DNA from: Spirochaeta sp.
GTDB taxonomy: Bacteria; Spirochaetota; Spirochaetia; DSM-27196; SLAA01
Assembly: GCA_020201015.1 (NCBI GenBank)
Contig: JAIVHN010000297.1
Coordinates: forward strand, 1,643-8,661
Direction of reading: 5' to 3'
DNA length: 7,019 nt
The notes under the pieces were generated by a model, which searched no databases, had not been told where the DNA came from, and was given only the letters and a program-made list of their open reading frames with translations. Position 1 is the stretch's first letter. The number at the start of each line of letters is the position of its first letter. A program made the translations under genes and the position numbers. Of this stretch, positions 1-5,898 are shown piece after piece.

Positions 1-317
1 CGGTGAAAACTCAACTCGCCGTCCGTGACACGGGGAAGCACCACCAGCTTCCCGTCCTCAAGTGCGGCTTCTATAACGGCGTCAGTACTGATCTCGGAGC
101 CAAAGGAGGCAAAAGCCACCACAATTTCGCTATCTTTCCATAGACGACGCAAAGACTTGAGATTCGCGGCAGCCGCAACTCCTGCTTCAACGGCAAAATC
201 CTGATCCGTTCCTTCCAGTTCAGCGTGCACAAGTCCACGCAGGAGTTCCTTTGCCTCATCTACGTCCTGAGAGCCGGACATATTTAACCAGCCCTTCGCT
301 ACCACATCATCGGCCAT
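1..317 (-). CDS. 5-formyltetrahydrofolate cyclo-ligase family protein, N-terminal part (3' end beyond window)
   Basis: The minus-strand frame is open from an ATG at 317 to the window edge, giving 105 residues plus a partial codon. Residues about 64-105 read EIVVAFASFGSEISTDAVIE, then a helix and GKLVVLPRVTDGELSFH. This matches the pattern of the 5-formyl-THF cyclo-ligase (MTHFS/YgfA) family: a beta strand, a [GS]SEI/E-[IV]-[DS]-T turn, 'G-K-x-V-x-LPR', then a substrate-facing strand. Family members convert 5-formyltetrahydrofolate to 5,10-methenyltetrahydrofolate using ATP in the cytoplasm. The ATP-binding basic N-terminus usual in the family is poorly conserved here, and the C-terminal ATP/Mg loop is not in the window. 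The start at 317 is chosen because AAGG and TAAGG lie just upstream; an internal ATG at residue 13 has no such site. The gene follows mscS by 48 nt with no visible terminator, so co-transcription is possible. Confidence 0.72.
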   Translation of the reverse strand, partial: MADDVVAKGWLNMSGSQDVDEAKELLRGLVHAELEGTDQDFAVEAGVAAAANLKSLRRLWKDSEIVVAFASFGSEISTDAVIEAALEDGKLVVLPRVTDGELSFH

Positions 318-365
318 ACCTTAGATCCTTAGCAACTCCATAAACCTTACCGGAAACGCAGCTTT

Positions 366-1181
366 TCATGATTCGTGATTATAGACATGAACATCACGTT
401 GTGGAAAGGGAATGGTGATCTTAGCCTCGTCAAAGGCTTTTTTGACCGACTCGTTCAGAAGTAGGGTCGCTGTGAGGTAGTTCTCACGCTTAACCCAGAC
501 CCGGCAGGCGAGATTTATGGAACTATCACCATGCTCTAGTACACCAATGAGCGGAGCCGGTTCCTTTTCAATGATATCGATCTGGTCGACTACCTTGGAA
601 AGTATCTCTTTCGCGGTATCGATACTGTCGTCGTAGCCAATTCCATACACCATATCAAGGCGCCGCGTTGGATTGACGCTGAAGTTTGTAACTGTAGCGT
701 TGGCCAAACTACCGTTTGGCATAACAACCCGCTTGTTGTCAAAAGTGTTCAAGGCGGTATACAGGATGCGGATTTCAATCACGCTTCCCATAACGCCATT
801 CGCCTCAATGAAATCACCGACACCGAAGGGCCGGAAAAGCAGTATGAGCACCCCACCGGCAAAGTTCGAGAGACTACCCTGAAAGGCAAGGCCCACGGCC
901 AAGCCGGCCGCACCAAGTATCGCAACAAACGAAGTCAGCGCCAGGCCCAGCGTTTGAAACACCGAAAGCAAGAGAACGATGATGAGTACCGCTCGAACAA
1001 GCGAGACAAAAAAACCCTTAACTGTAGGATCAAGGTGCTCACGCCTGTCCAGAGCTCGCCGAATGAGCCGCATCGCAAGCGATATCACCATCCGCCCTAA
1101 CACATAGACCGCAAGCGCGGCAAGCACTCGCCCGCCAAAGCTTATCACCAGCTCGAGTAGCTGTTCGCTATACTGTTCCAT
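366..1181 (-). CDS. mscS: Small-conductance mechanosensitive channel, MscS family
   Basis: This 271-residue protein is close in length to the 286-residue E. coli MscS and has the same plan. There are three N-terminal membrane helices (about residues 13-39, 57-81 and 84-117), then a cytoplasmic beta domain and alpha/beta domain. The pore helix TM3 is almost identical to the family signature: AILGAAGLAVGLAFQGSLSN followed by FAGGVLILLFRPFGVGDFI. Leu94 and Leu98 sit where the E. coli gate leucines L105 and L109 are, and Gly102 corresponds to the G113 hinge. The C-terminal ITIPFPQRDVHVY motif (256-268) is also typical. Family members open on membrane tension and release solutes after hypo-osmotic shock in the inner membrane. 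The ATG at 1181 has TGGAG about 10 nt upstream. The nearby BCCT transporter and stress protein fit an osmotic-stress role. Identity is secure at family level; orthology to E. coli MscS itself is inferred from its short, minimal architecture. Confidence 0.95.
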   Translation of the reverse strand: MEQYSEQLLELVISFGGRVLAALAVYVLGRMVISLAMRLIRRALDRREHLDPTVKGFFVSLVRAVLIIVLLLSVFQTLGLALTSFVAILGAAGLAVGLAFQGSLSNFAGGVLILLFRPFGVGDFIEANGVMGSVIEIRILYTALNTFDNKRVVMPNGSLANATVTNFSVNPTRRLDMVYGIGYDDSIDTAKEILSKVVDQIDIIEKEPAPLIGVLEHGDSSINLACRVWVKRENYLTATLLLNESVKKAFDEAKITIPFPQRDVHVYNHES

Positions 1182-1217
1182 TGAGATACTGCTCCATTAA
1201 ATCCAAACTTAACCGCT

Positions 1218-1252
1218 ATGAAAGGCGACCGTGAATCATGAAAGGCGACCGT
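1218..1252. repeat. Two 15-bp direct repeats, 20-bp period
   Basis: ATGAAAGGCGACCGT occurs at 1218-1232 and again, identically, at 1238-1252, with the 5-bp spacer GAATC. The copies lie in the 81-bp gap between the stop of the 214-residue lipoprotein gene and the start of mscS, 37 bp upstream of the mscS start codon. The 20-bp period is close to two helical turns, so a paired protein-binding site is conceivable, but a simple small duplication would look the same. Each copy starts with an ATG, but no plausible gene begins there. Confidence 0.75.
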
Positions 1253-1262
1253 ACATGGCAAA

Positions 1263-1907
1263 CTACAACGGCAAAGCCGAACCGACAACACTCTCGACCA
1301 CCGGAATCATATCCGCAAACGCGGCCGAAGGAACCGCAAAAATGATTTCAGCATCCTTGTGCTCCGTATGCTGCAGCACATACCGCAGCACAACCACACT
1401 CGGCTCCACCAGCACCAGCTGATCGAGTTCATACTCTCCAAACGTGAATTGGTCGAGACGCAGTTCCTGCACCTCAAGCGCTTCTTGATAGTACTCCGCG
1501 TGAGCTTCTAGTCGTTGTTCGCCCTCAGGCGTCGCGACAAGCAAGATGGTATTGCTTTCTCCATCAAAGTACAGCTGCAGAGTTTCATACTCGTACTCAG
1601 GATTCAGCAGCGGTGCGAGACCTTGTCGAATTTGCTCACTTTGATGATCGGTAATAACAAACCAACCGAAGGGTGGCCGGATCTGTAGCCCACCTTCGTC
1701 AAAATCTACCGGAGCGCCTAAGAGCTCGTCGTCCACCGAGAAAGTTGCCACCGGACGCGAATCATTTTCCGTGCCGGCAGAAGCCTCCGGTGTCGGTGCA
1801 CTAGATGCGGCGCCACAGCTGCTGAGTGCCAAACCGAGTGCTACAGACGCCAGGGTGAAGGCCAAGGTACGAATCTGCTTCTTATGCGCGCTTTTTACTG
1901 TTTTCAT
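1263..1907 (-). CDS. Predicted lipoprotein of unknown function (214 aa)
   Basis: I do not recognise the family. The N-terminus is a lipoprotein signal peptide: a basic stretch (KSAHKKQIR, residues 5-13), a hydrophobic core (14-28) and the lipobox LSSC with Cys31 as the lipidation site. A short Ala/Ser/Pro/Thr-rich tether (32-50) follows, then a soluble acidic domain. That domain has a PPFGWFVITD segment (about 78-87), strands such as TLQLYFDGESNTILLVATP, and a final VPSAAFADMIPVVESVVGSA helix. The layout (a Trp-containing 'x-GW-x-V' opening, central strands, and a C-terminal 'f...i..vv.S' helix) weakly recalls PsbP/DcrB-like folds, which is inference only. The residue after Cys31 is Gly, so there is no Asp inner-membrane retention signal of the E. 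coli type. AGGA lies about 10 nt upstream of the ATG. It is followed on the same strand by mscS, 81 bp away. Confidence 0.82.
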   Translation of the reverse strand: MKTVKSAHKKQIRTLAFTLASVALGLALSSCGAASSAPTPEASAGTENDSRPVATFSVDDELLGAPVDFDEGGLQIRPPFGWFVITDHQSEQIRQGLAPLLNPEYEYETLQLYFDGESNTILLVATPEGEQRLEAHAEYYQEALEVQELRLDQFTFGEYELDQLVLVEPSVVVLRYVLQHTEHKDAEIIFAVPSAAFADMIPVVESVVGSALPL

Positions 1908-2044
1908 GAGAGGTGTTCCTAATGCGGTAAAAGCTCATAATTGCCCAGCGCACGGCTGCGCCATTGTTGCTCACATCGATTGATAACAAGCGTTGATGCG
2001 GTCTCTGGTAAGGGGGGAAGAGAGGACCCGGACCGCAATGCTGG

Positions 2045-2332
2045 TTATCTAGTGACGGTAACCGACATTGGCTGGACAGTAACAACTCCGGTGAACATAC
2101 CAATAACAACGTCAATCAGATTCATTTCTGTAACGATTTCGTAGTCGGTAGCACCAGCAGCCATTTCCTGTGAATCAGCTTCGGTAAGGGGAATGAGTCC
2201 GTAGAGTACGAACCACTGGCGAACTTCGGTCGTTTCGCCGGTCTGTGGGCCTGCGCCCACGGTGTGAGTCTGGGTGTAACATGCACCAAGAACGAACATT
2301 GCAAGAATAGCCAATACAGCAAGTTTTTTCAT
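2045..2332 (-). CDS. Bor-like small lipoprotein (95 aa)
   Basis: The signal peptide is short and clear: MKK, a hydrophobic core (4-15) and the lipobox LGAC with Cys18, leaving a mature lipoprotein of 78 residues. The mature part contains YTQTHTVGAG (19-28), TEVRQWFVLYGLIPL (35-49), AGATDYEIVTEMNLIDVVIG (59-78) and ends in VTVQPMSVTVTR. This order (H-x-V-G, an RQW[FY].L.GL.PL segment, a DYEI-x-TE segment, then F-T-x-x-V-T-V) resembles Bor/Bor-like lipoproteins, the family of the phage lambda serum-resistance lipoprotein Bor and its E. coli relative Iss. Those are outer-membrane proteins; in non-enteric bacteria the function is unknown, so a serum-resistance role should not be assumed. GGAGGA (2338-2343) lies 5 nt before the ATG, and a promoter lies further upstream. 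The reading frame is intact and of family-typical length. Confidence 0.8.
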   Translation of the reverse strand: MKKLAVLAILAMFVLGACYTQTHTVGAGPQTGETTEVRQWFVLYGLIPLTEADSQEMAAGATDYEIVTEMNLIDVVIGMFTGVVTVQPMSVTVTR

Positions 2333-2337
2333 GTATA

Positions 2338-2343
2338 TCCTCC
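2338..2343 (-). promoter_or_regulatory. Shine-Dalgarno site of the Bor-like lipoprotein gene
   Basis: GGAGGA on the minus strand, five nucleotides before the ATG at 2332. It is the strongest ribosome binding site on the minus strand of this window and fixes the start. Confidence 0.75.
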
Positions 2344-2381
2344 GTTTTTTTGGTGTCCGGTATCCTCACCCTTCCACGCGA

Positions 2382-2410
2382 ACAGTACGTCTCGAAGAAA
2401 TAGTTGTCAA
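2382..2410 (-). promoter_or_regulatory. Sigma70-type promoter for the Bor-like lipoprotein gene
   Basis: On the minus strand a perfect -35 box TTGACA (2410-2405) is separated by exactly 17 nt from a weak -10 box TACTGT (2387-2382; T, A and the final T match TATAAT). Transcription would begin near 2375, giving a leader of about 40 nt that contains the GGAGGA ribosome binding site. The site lies in the divergent intergenic region shared with the universal stress protein gene. Confidence 0.55.
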
Positions 2411-2496
2411 GCGGGTTCCCCCTCTTCCCAAAACATTTACCTGACGGTAGGTTGTGCATAAACCACGCCTGCATGAACCTGCATTAAGGAGTCGCC

Positions 2497-3224
2497 ATGC
2501 TAAAGACCGCCCTCGTACCCCTAGGTTTTCGCGAGTCTCGCGCTGCGCTCACCGCCCTTGCCAGCGAGCTCAAGATTATGGGAACTCGCGAGGTAAAGCT
2601 GCTTCATATTGCACCCGGCCCGGCTTCCTCGGCCGAGGCGCTCAGCGCCAAACTGGAGGACCGAGCACCAATTTTTGAAGATGCTGGCCTGAGTGTAGAA
2701 ACGGTTCTCCGCAAAGGTTCACCCGCCCTCGAACTAACCCGCGCTGCGCGCGATCTCGCCACCGACTACATCGCTTTTAGCTGGAAACGCAAATCATGGC
2801 TGCAACGGACGCTGATAGGAAGTACCACGCAGGACAGCATTCGTCTCAGCGACCGCCCGGTATATATTCGCAAGGGCGCTGTACGAGGGCCAGCCGCGGG
2901 CTTCATAGGTGCGGCGGGTGGTGGCCAGAGTGCAGACGAGAGCTCACTTGTGGTAGTATATGCCACGGACTTTGGTGCTACCTACCGGCAGTGGCTATTC
3001 AGAACGTGGCTGGCTCCCCAAAACAAAGAATTGCGCGAGAAGCTGGCAAGCTTGGCGCGCGCCTGGTTGTCTTAGGAAAAAGCGACGCCCCCGGCCGATT
3101 TGCCGGTGTGTTGGGTTCTACCGCCGGGGCACTGGCCTTTCAGTCACGAGCCTCGGTACTTATTGTCCCGCCACCCTCAAGCCTGCGCTCACCGGAGGTG
3201 AAACCTCAGGAGCAGCACTCATGA
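2497..3224 (+). pseudogene. Tandem universal stress protein (UspA family), broken by an internal deletion and frameshift in domain 2
   Basis: The gene starts at an ATG 5 nt after AAGGAG (2486-2491). Domain 1 (about residues 1-127) begins with the Usp strand MLKTALVPLGFRESRAALTA and ends with LIGSTTQDSI...RPVYIRKG; the glycine loop is degenerate (FSWKRKSW in place of G-x2-G), so it probably does not bind ATP. Domain 2 opens with SSLVVVYATDFGAT (ending near 2982). That frame soon drifts into unrelated sequence and stops at TAG 3073-3075. The rest of domain 2 continues in the -1 frame from about 2985: AVAIQNVAGSPKQRIAREAG, LVVLGKSD, then GVLGSTAGALAF and SVLIVPP, ending at TGA 3222-3224. Only about 14 codons separate YATDF from GSPKQ, where Usp domains normally have about 65-75, so some 50-60 codons appear missing. 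As it stands, the product would be a 192-residue protein with domain 1 plus a junk tail. Related proteins are often encoded beside transporters (TeaD with TeaABC is the known case). Confidence 0.85.
3208..3212 (+). promoter_or_regulatory. Shine-Dalgarno site of the BCCT transporter gene
   Basis: AGGAG, eight nucleotides before the ATG at 3221. It lies inside the 3' end of the stress protein gene. This site matters because the broken upstream frame stops 146 nt earlier, so stop-start coupling from the ATGA overlap would be lost and the transporter would depend on this site. Confidence 0.6.
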
Positions 3225-4717
3225 AACAGCTCAACCCCGTGTTCATTATTTCGCTCGGCATTGTCCTGGCGCTGGTTGCCCTTGGCGCCCTGGCCCCGGA
3301 TCTCCTGGACTCAAGCTCAGCTCTTGTTCATGGATTTATTCTGGAGCGTTTTGGCTTTGCCTACCTGCTTGCCGGTATTGCCTTCCTTGGCTTTTGTCTG
3401 GTCATGGCCTTGGGCCCCTATGGGAAGCTGAAACTAGGGGCGGACGAGGAGAAGCCGCAGTACGGTTACTTTGGCTGGTTCAGCATGTTGTTTGCCGCCG
3501 GAATGGGCATTGGCCTCATTTTCTGGGGCGTTGCCGAGCCGCTCTCGCACTACATTGCCCCACCGGCATACCTGGAGAGTGGAACATCGGAGTCCGCCGC
3601 CTTTGCTATGCGGTACAGCTTCTTTCACTGGGGGCTCCATCCCTGGGCCATCTACATCGTCATGAGTCTTTCCCTGGCCTATTTTTCCTTTCGACGAGGC
3701 ATGCCGCCGCTCATTTCCAGTTGCTTCTATCCGCTCATCGGGGACCATATTTACGGCGTAGTCGGAAAATCCATAGATATTCTGGCGGTATTCGCCACGG
3801 TATTCGGCGTGGCGACTTCGCTTGGCCTGGGGGCGTTGCAAATTGGGGGTGGGCTCAGTGAGGTCTTTGGCATTCCGGGCGGAATGACCACCACCCTTAT
3901 TATCATTGCCGTCGTCACCGTGCTGTACTTGATCTCAAGCATGACCGGGCTGGACAAGGGAATTCAAATTCTCAGTCGCACCAACGTCTTCATTGCTCTG
4001 ATCCTGCTGGCCGCAGTGGCGATTCTCGGCCCCACAAACTTTATTTTAGATGTGTTCACTGACACCTTCGGTGCCTACCTATCCCAGTTGCTACCCATGA
4101 GCCTAACGACCGCACCATTTGAAGGTCATGACTGGATTAACTCCTGGACCGTGTTTTACTGGGCATGGTGGATCTCATGGTCGCCTTTTGTCGGGTTGTT
4201 TGTTGCAGGCATTTCCCGCGGGCGGACGGTGCGAGAGTTTGTCCTTGGCGCGCTGTTGGTGCCAGCGCTGCTGGCCGCCGTCTGGTTCAGCGTGTTCGGT
4301 GGTGCCGCGCTGCATATGGAGCTGCAACAGGGGCTCGATATTGCTAGCGGTGCTGTTGCAGACAGCTCTGGGGCGCTCTTTGTGGTCTTGGGGGCCTTCC
4401 CGCTATCCGGGGTGCTCAGCATTCTGGCGGTACTGCTGCTGTCGGTGTTTTTTATTACCTCGGCCGACTCGGCCACCTTTGTACTGGCAATGATGACCTC
4501 ACGTGGAAGTTTCTCACCGCCAGCCGCTAAGCGCATTGGCTGGGGCCTTGTGCAGTCAAGCGCCGCAGCGGTGCTGCTGCTTTCCGGAGGGCTTGAGGCC
4601 TTGCAGCGCATGGCTATTGTGGCCGCCCTTCCCTTTATGTTTGTGATGCTGTTTATGATGCGCAGTCTGCTGCGGGCAATGAGCTACGAACTGCGCTACG
4701 AGCGCAACTCAAACTGA
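3221..4717 (+). CDS. BCCT-family betaine-type secondary transporter
   Basis: The 498-residue protein has about twelve hydrophobic segments and strong BCCT hallmarks. The unwound TM3 motif GMGIGLIFWGVAEP (94-107) has the Gly-rich GMGIG of Na+-coupled betaine carriers such as BetP. TM4 carries W137-GLHP-W142-AI-Y145, matching the BetP aromatic residues W189/W194/Y197. TM8 has the family signature FYWAWWISWSPFVG (312-325) with W316, W317 and W320 in the substrate box. FITSADSA (411-418) with F410, T413, S414, A92 and M95 reproduces the BetP Na2 site. Family knowledge therefore points to Na+-driven uptake of glycine betaine or a similar trimethylammonium solute across the inner membrane. The C-terminus ends 15-20 residues after the last helix, so it lacks the long osmosensing tail of BetP. 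The ATG overlaps the stress protein stop (ATGA at 3221-3224) and has AGGAG 8 nt upstream. A longer in-frame open stretch upstream to 2960 is not protein-like for this family. The exact substrate is inferred. Confidence 0.95.
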   Translation: MKQLNPVFIISLGIVLALVALGALAPDLLDSSSALVHGFILERFGFAYLLAGIAFLGFCLVMALGPYGKLKLGADEEKPQYGYFGWFSMLFAAGMGIGLIFWGVAEPLSHYIAPPAYLESGTSESAAFAMRYSFFHWGLHPWAIYIVMSLSLAYFSFRRGMPPLISSCFYPLIGDHIYGVVGKSIDILAVFATVFGVATSLGLGALQIGGGLSEVFGIPGGMTTTLIIIAVVTVLYLISSMTGLDKGIQILSRTNVFIALILLAAVAILGPTNFILDVFTDTFGAYLSQLLPMSLTTAPFEGHDWINSWTVFYWAWWISWSPFVGLFVAGISRGRTVREFVLGALLVPALLAAVWFSVFGGAALHMELQQGLDIASGAVADSSGALFVVLGAFPLSGVLSILAVLLLSVFFITSADSATFVLAMMTSRGSFSPPAAKRIGWGLVQSSAAAVLLLSGGLEALQRMAIVAALPFMFVMLFMMRSLLRAMSYELRYERNSN

Positions 4718-5898
4718 TGGTACATGGCTCCGACATCGACCCCAGCTATAGTTCCGCGCTCGATATAGGCCCCGTAAATGCGGCTGCGGCCCTCTATCAA
4801 CGCGGGTGAGGAAACACCGTACAGCATCGACTGATGTGCCTCTAAGAACGCGGCAAACTCATCGGCCACGCGAATGAGCTTGCCATCCACCGGCCGAAAC
4901 TCGTCACTGTTGTAGCGGGCAGTGATTTCATCTGGATCAACTATGGTCTCGGTACCCTGAAGTACAACTCTGCTTTCAAACTCGTTCTCCGTGAAGTAGC
5001 GGATCTTTTCGCGCAGGCCGGGACTCATAAATGGGTAAAGTTCCTCCGCCACAGTATCTTCCTCTATTTGTTTTACGATATCCGGCAGACCGGGAGTTGC
5101 CGACTTCGTGGGCGCAACAATATCGCGCGTGACCGCCTCCGGCAGGTCGTGGAACAATGCGCCAAAGAAGTTATTGTAGCGCCGCACCGGGCAAGCACCA
5201 ATCTGCACCGAGAACAGCAGCGAAAAAACCGCCACCATAAGAGAGTGCCCCAAGACCGATGTCTGCGGTATGCGCGGTGTGCGGCTCCAGCGGGCCTGGT
5301 AGCGCAGGCGGTCTACCACCCCAATAAGACGGTAGAGGTCCAGTTCCATAATAAGGCGGCGCATGCCAACGAAATCCAGAAAAGGTTCAAGCCGCTCACG
5401 AAGGTCGGTCTCTATCTCCGGTAGGCGTGGGTCGTGGGCGTTTACTGGGCGTGCTATCTGAAACTCCCTATAGCTACTGTAGACCTTGGCGGCTTCCAGT
5501 ATACGGTATGCGCGGGTGACCGGGTCCTCGGCGCTTTCTTCGGAAGCGGTAGCCACGCTCGGTGTGGCTGACCCGCCCGCACCAGCGCCGCTATCCGCAG
5601 CCTGCCCCCCGGCAACATCCGGCAGCAGAAAGTACTCCCGCATTTGCTCGACCAGACCGTAGGGTGAGAGCAGCGGTTCGAGCTTGCCAGCAACCCACTC
5701 ATTCAGCCGTTCATATTCTTCCGGATGCCGGCTCCGAATGCGTCCATGTTCCTCTTCTATAGTGCCCAAAAAAAAGGCCAGCATCATAGCAAAGGCACGA
5801 TGGTCCATCTCGGTGAAATCCATGGGACGCACCAGGTCGTTCCAACGTGTCACCGAAAAAGCACCAAAGAGATACTCGGCAAACTGTTTATCTATCAT
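4696..5898 (-). CDS. HD-domain phosphohydrolase (YfbR-like HD superfamily)
   Basis: The ATG at 5898 gives 400 residues starting MIDKQFAEYLFGAFSVTRWN. The C-terminal half holds an HD metal-dependent phosphohydrolase domain: His218 in LGHSLMVAVF, His250-Asp251 in GALFHDLPEAVTRDI (with Glu254 and Asp259), and Asp346 in KLIRVADEFAAF as the fourth metal ligand. The HDLPEA-x-TRDI pattern is that of YfbR-like HD proteins, some of which are 5'-nucleotidases; the substrate here is unknown. The N-terminal ~95 residues are a helical region I cannot assign. Residues about 96-124 are a Gly/Ala/Ser-rich low-complexity linker that looks like an insertion between two helical parts. A TTG at 5934, with AGGA 10 nt upstream, would add 12 residues; I prefer the ATG because residues from MIDKQ onward look like the conserved start, although it lacks a good Shine-Dalgarno. 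The gene overlaps the broken vapC upstream by 11 nt (47 nt from the TTG) and the BCCT gene tail-to-tail by 22 nt. Confidence 0.88.
   Translation of the reverse strand: MIDKQFAEYLFGAFSVTRWNDLVRPMDFTEMDHRAFAMMLAFFLGTIEEEHGRIRSRHPEEYERLNEWVAGKLEPLLSPYGLVEQMREYFLLPDVAGGQAADSGAGAGGSATPSVATASEESAEDPVTRAYRILEAAKVYSSYREFQIARPVNAHDPRLPEIETDLRERLEPFLDFVGMRRLIMELDLYRLIGVVDRLRYQARWSRTPRIPQTSVLGHSLMVAVFSLLFSVQIGACPVRRYNNFFGALFHDLPEAVTRDIVAPTKSATPGLPDIVKQIEEDTVAEELYPFMSPGLREKIRYFTENEFESRVVLQGTETIVDPDEITARYNSDEFRPVDGKLIRVADEFAAFLEAHQSMLYGVSSPALIEGRSRIYGAYIERGTIAGVDVGAMYHQFELRS

Noticed and set aside
318..365. A terminator between mscS and the cyclo-ligase gene
   Set aside because: No stable GC-rich stem followed by a U-run is visible in these 48 nt; read-through seems more likely.
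1196..1201. A -10 box TTTAAT on the minus strand upstream of mscS
   Set aside because: It would place the transcript start inside the ribosome binding site only about 8 nt before the ATG, and the -35 match is poor.
1908..2044. A terminator or promoter between the two lipoprotein genes
   Set aside because: The GGTCCGGGTCC element is a direct, not inverted, repeat, and no convincing -35/-10 pair is seen. The stretch holds nothing I can support apart from the AGGA ribosome binding site of the downstream gene.
2436..2464. A plus-strand promoter for the stress protein gene: TTTACC, 17 nt, TAAACC
   Set aside because: The spacing is right, but only about four and three bases match consensus, so it cannot be separated from chance.
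3001..3030. A programmed -1 frameshift in the stress protein gene (CCCCAAAACAAA run)
   Set aside because: The run is not in the phase needed for an X-XXY-YYZ slip. The frame change occurs upstream of it, and a programmed slip would not explain the missing 50-60 codons.
2960..3220. An N-terminal extension of the BCCT transporter, since the frame is open upstream to an ATG at 2960
   Set aside because: The extension is Arg/Cys/Trp-rich, unlike any BCCT N-terminus. It overlaps the clearly recognisable second Usp domain in another frame, and ATG 3221 has AGGAG at the right distance.
3434..3841. Long open frames on both strands inside the transporter gene (also at 4156-4611 minus and 3394-3861 plus)
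   Set aside because: They are antisense or alternate-frame shadows of a strongly conserved membrane protein and lack protein-like composition or ribosome binding sites.
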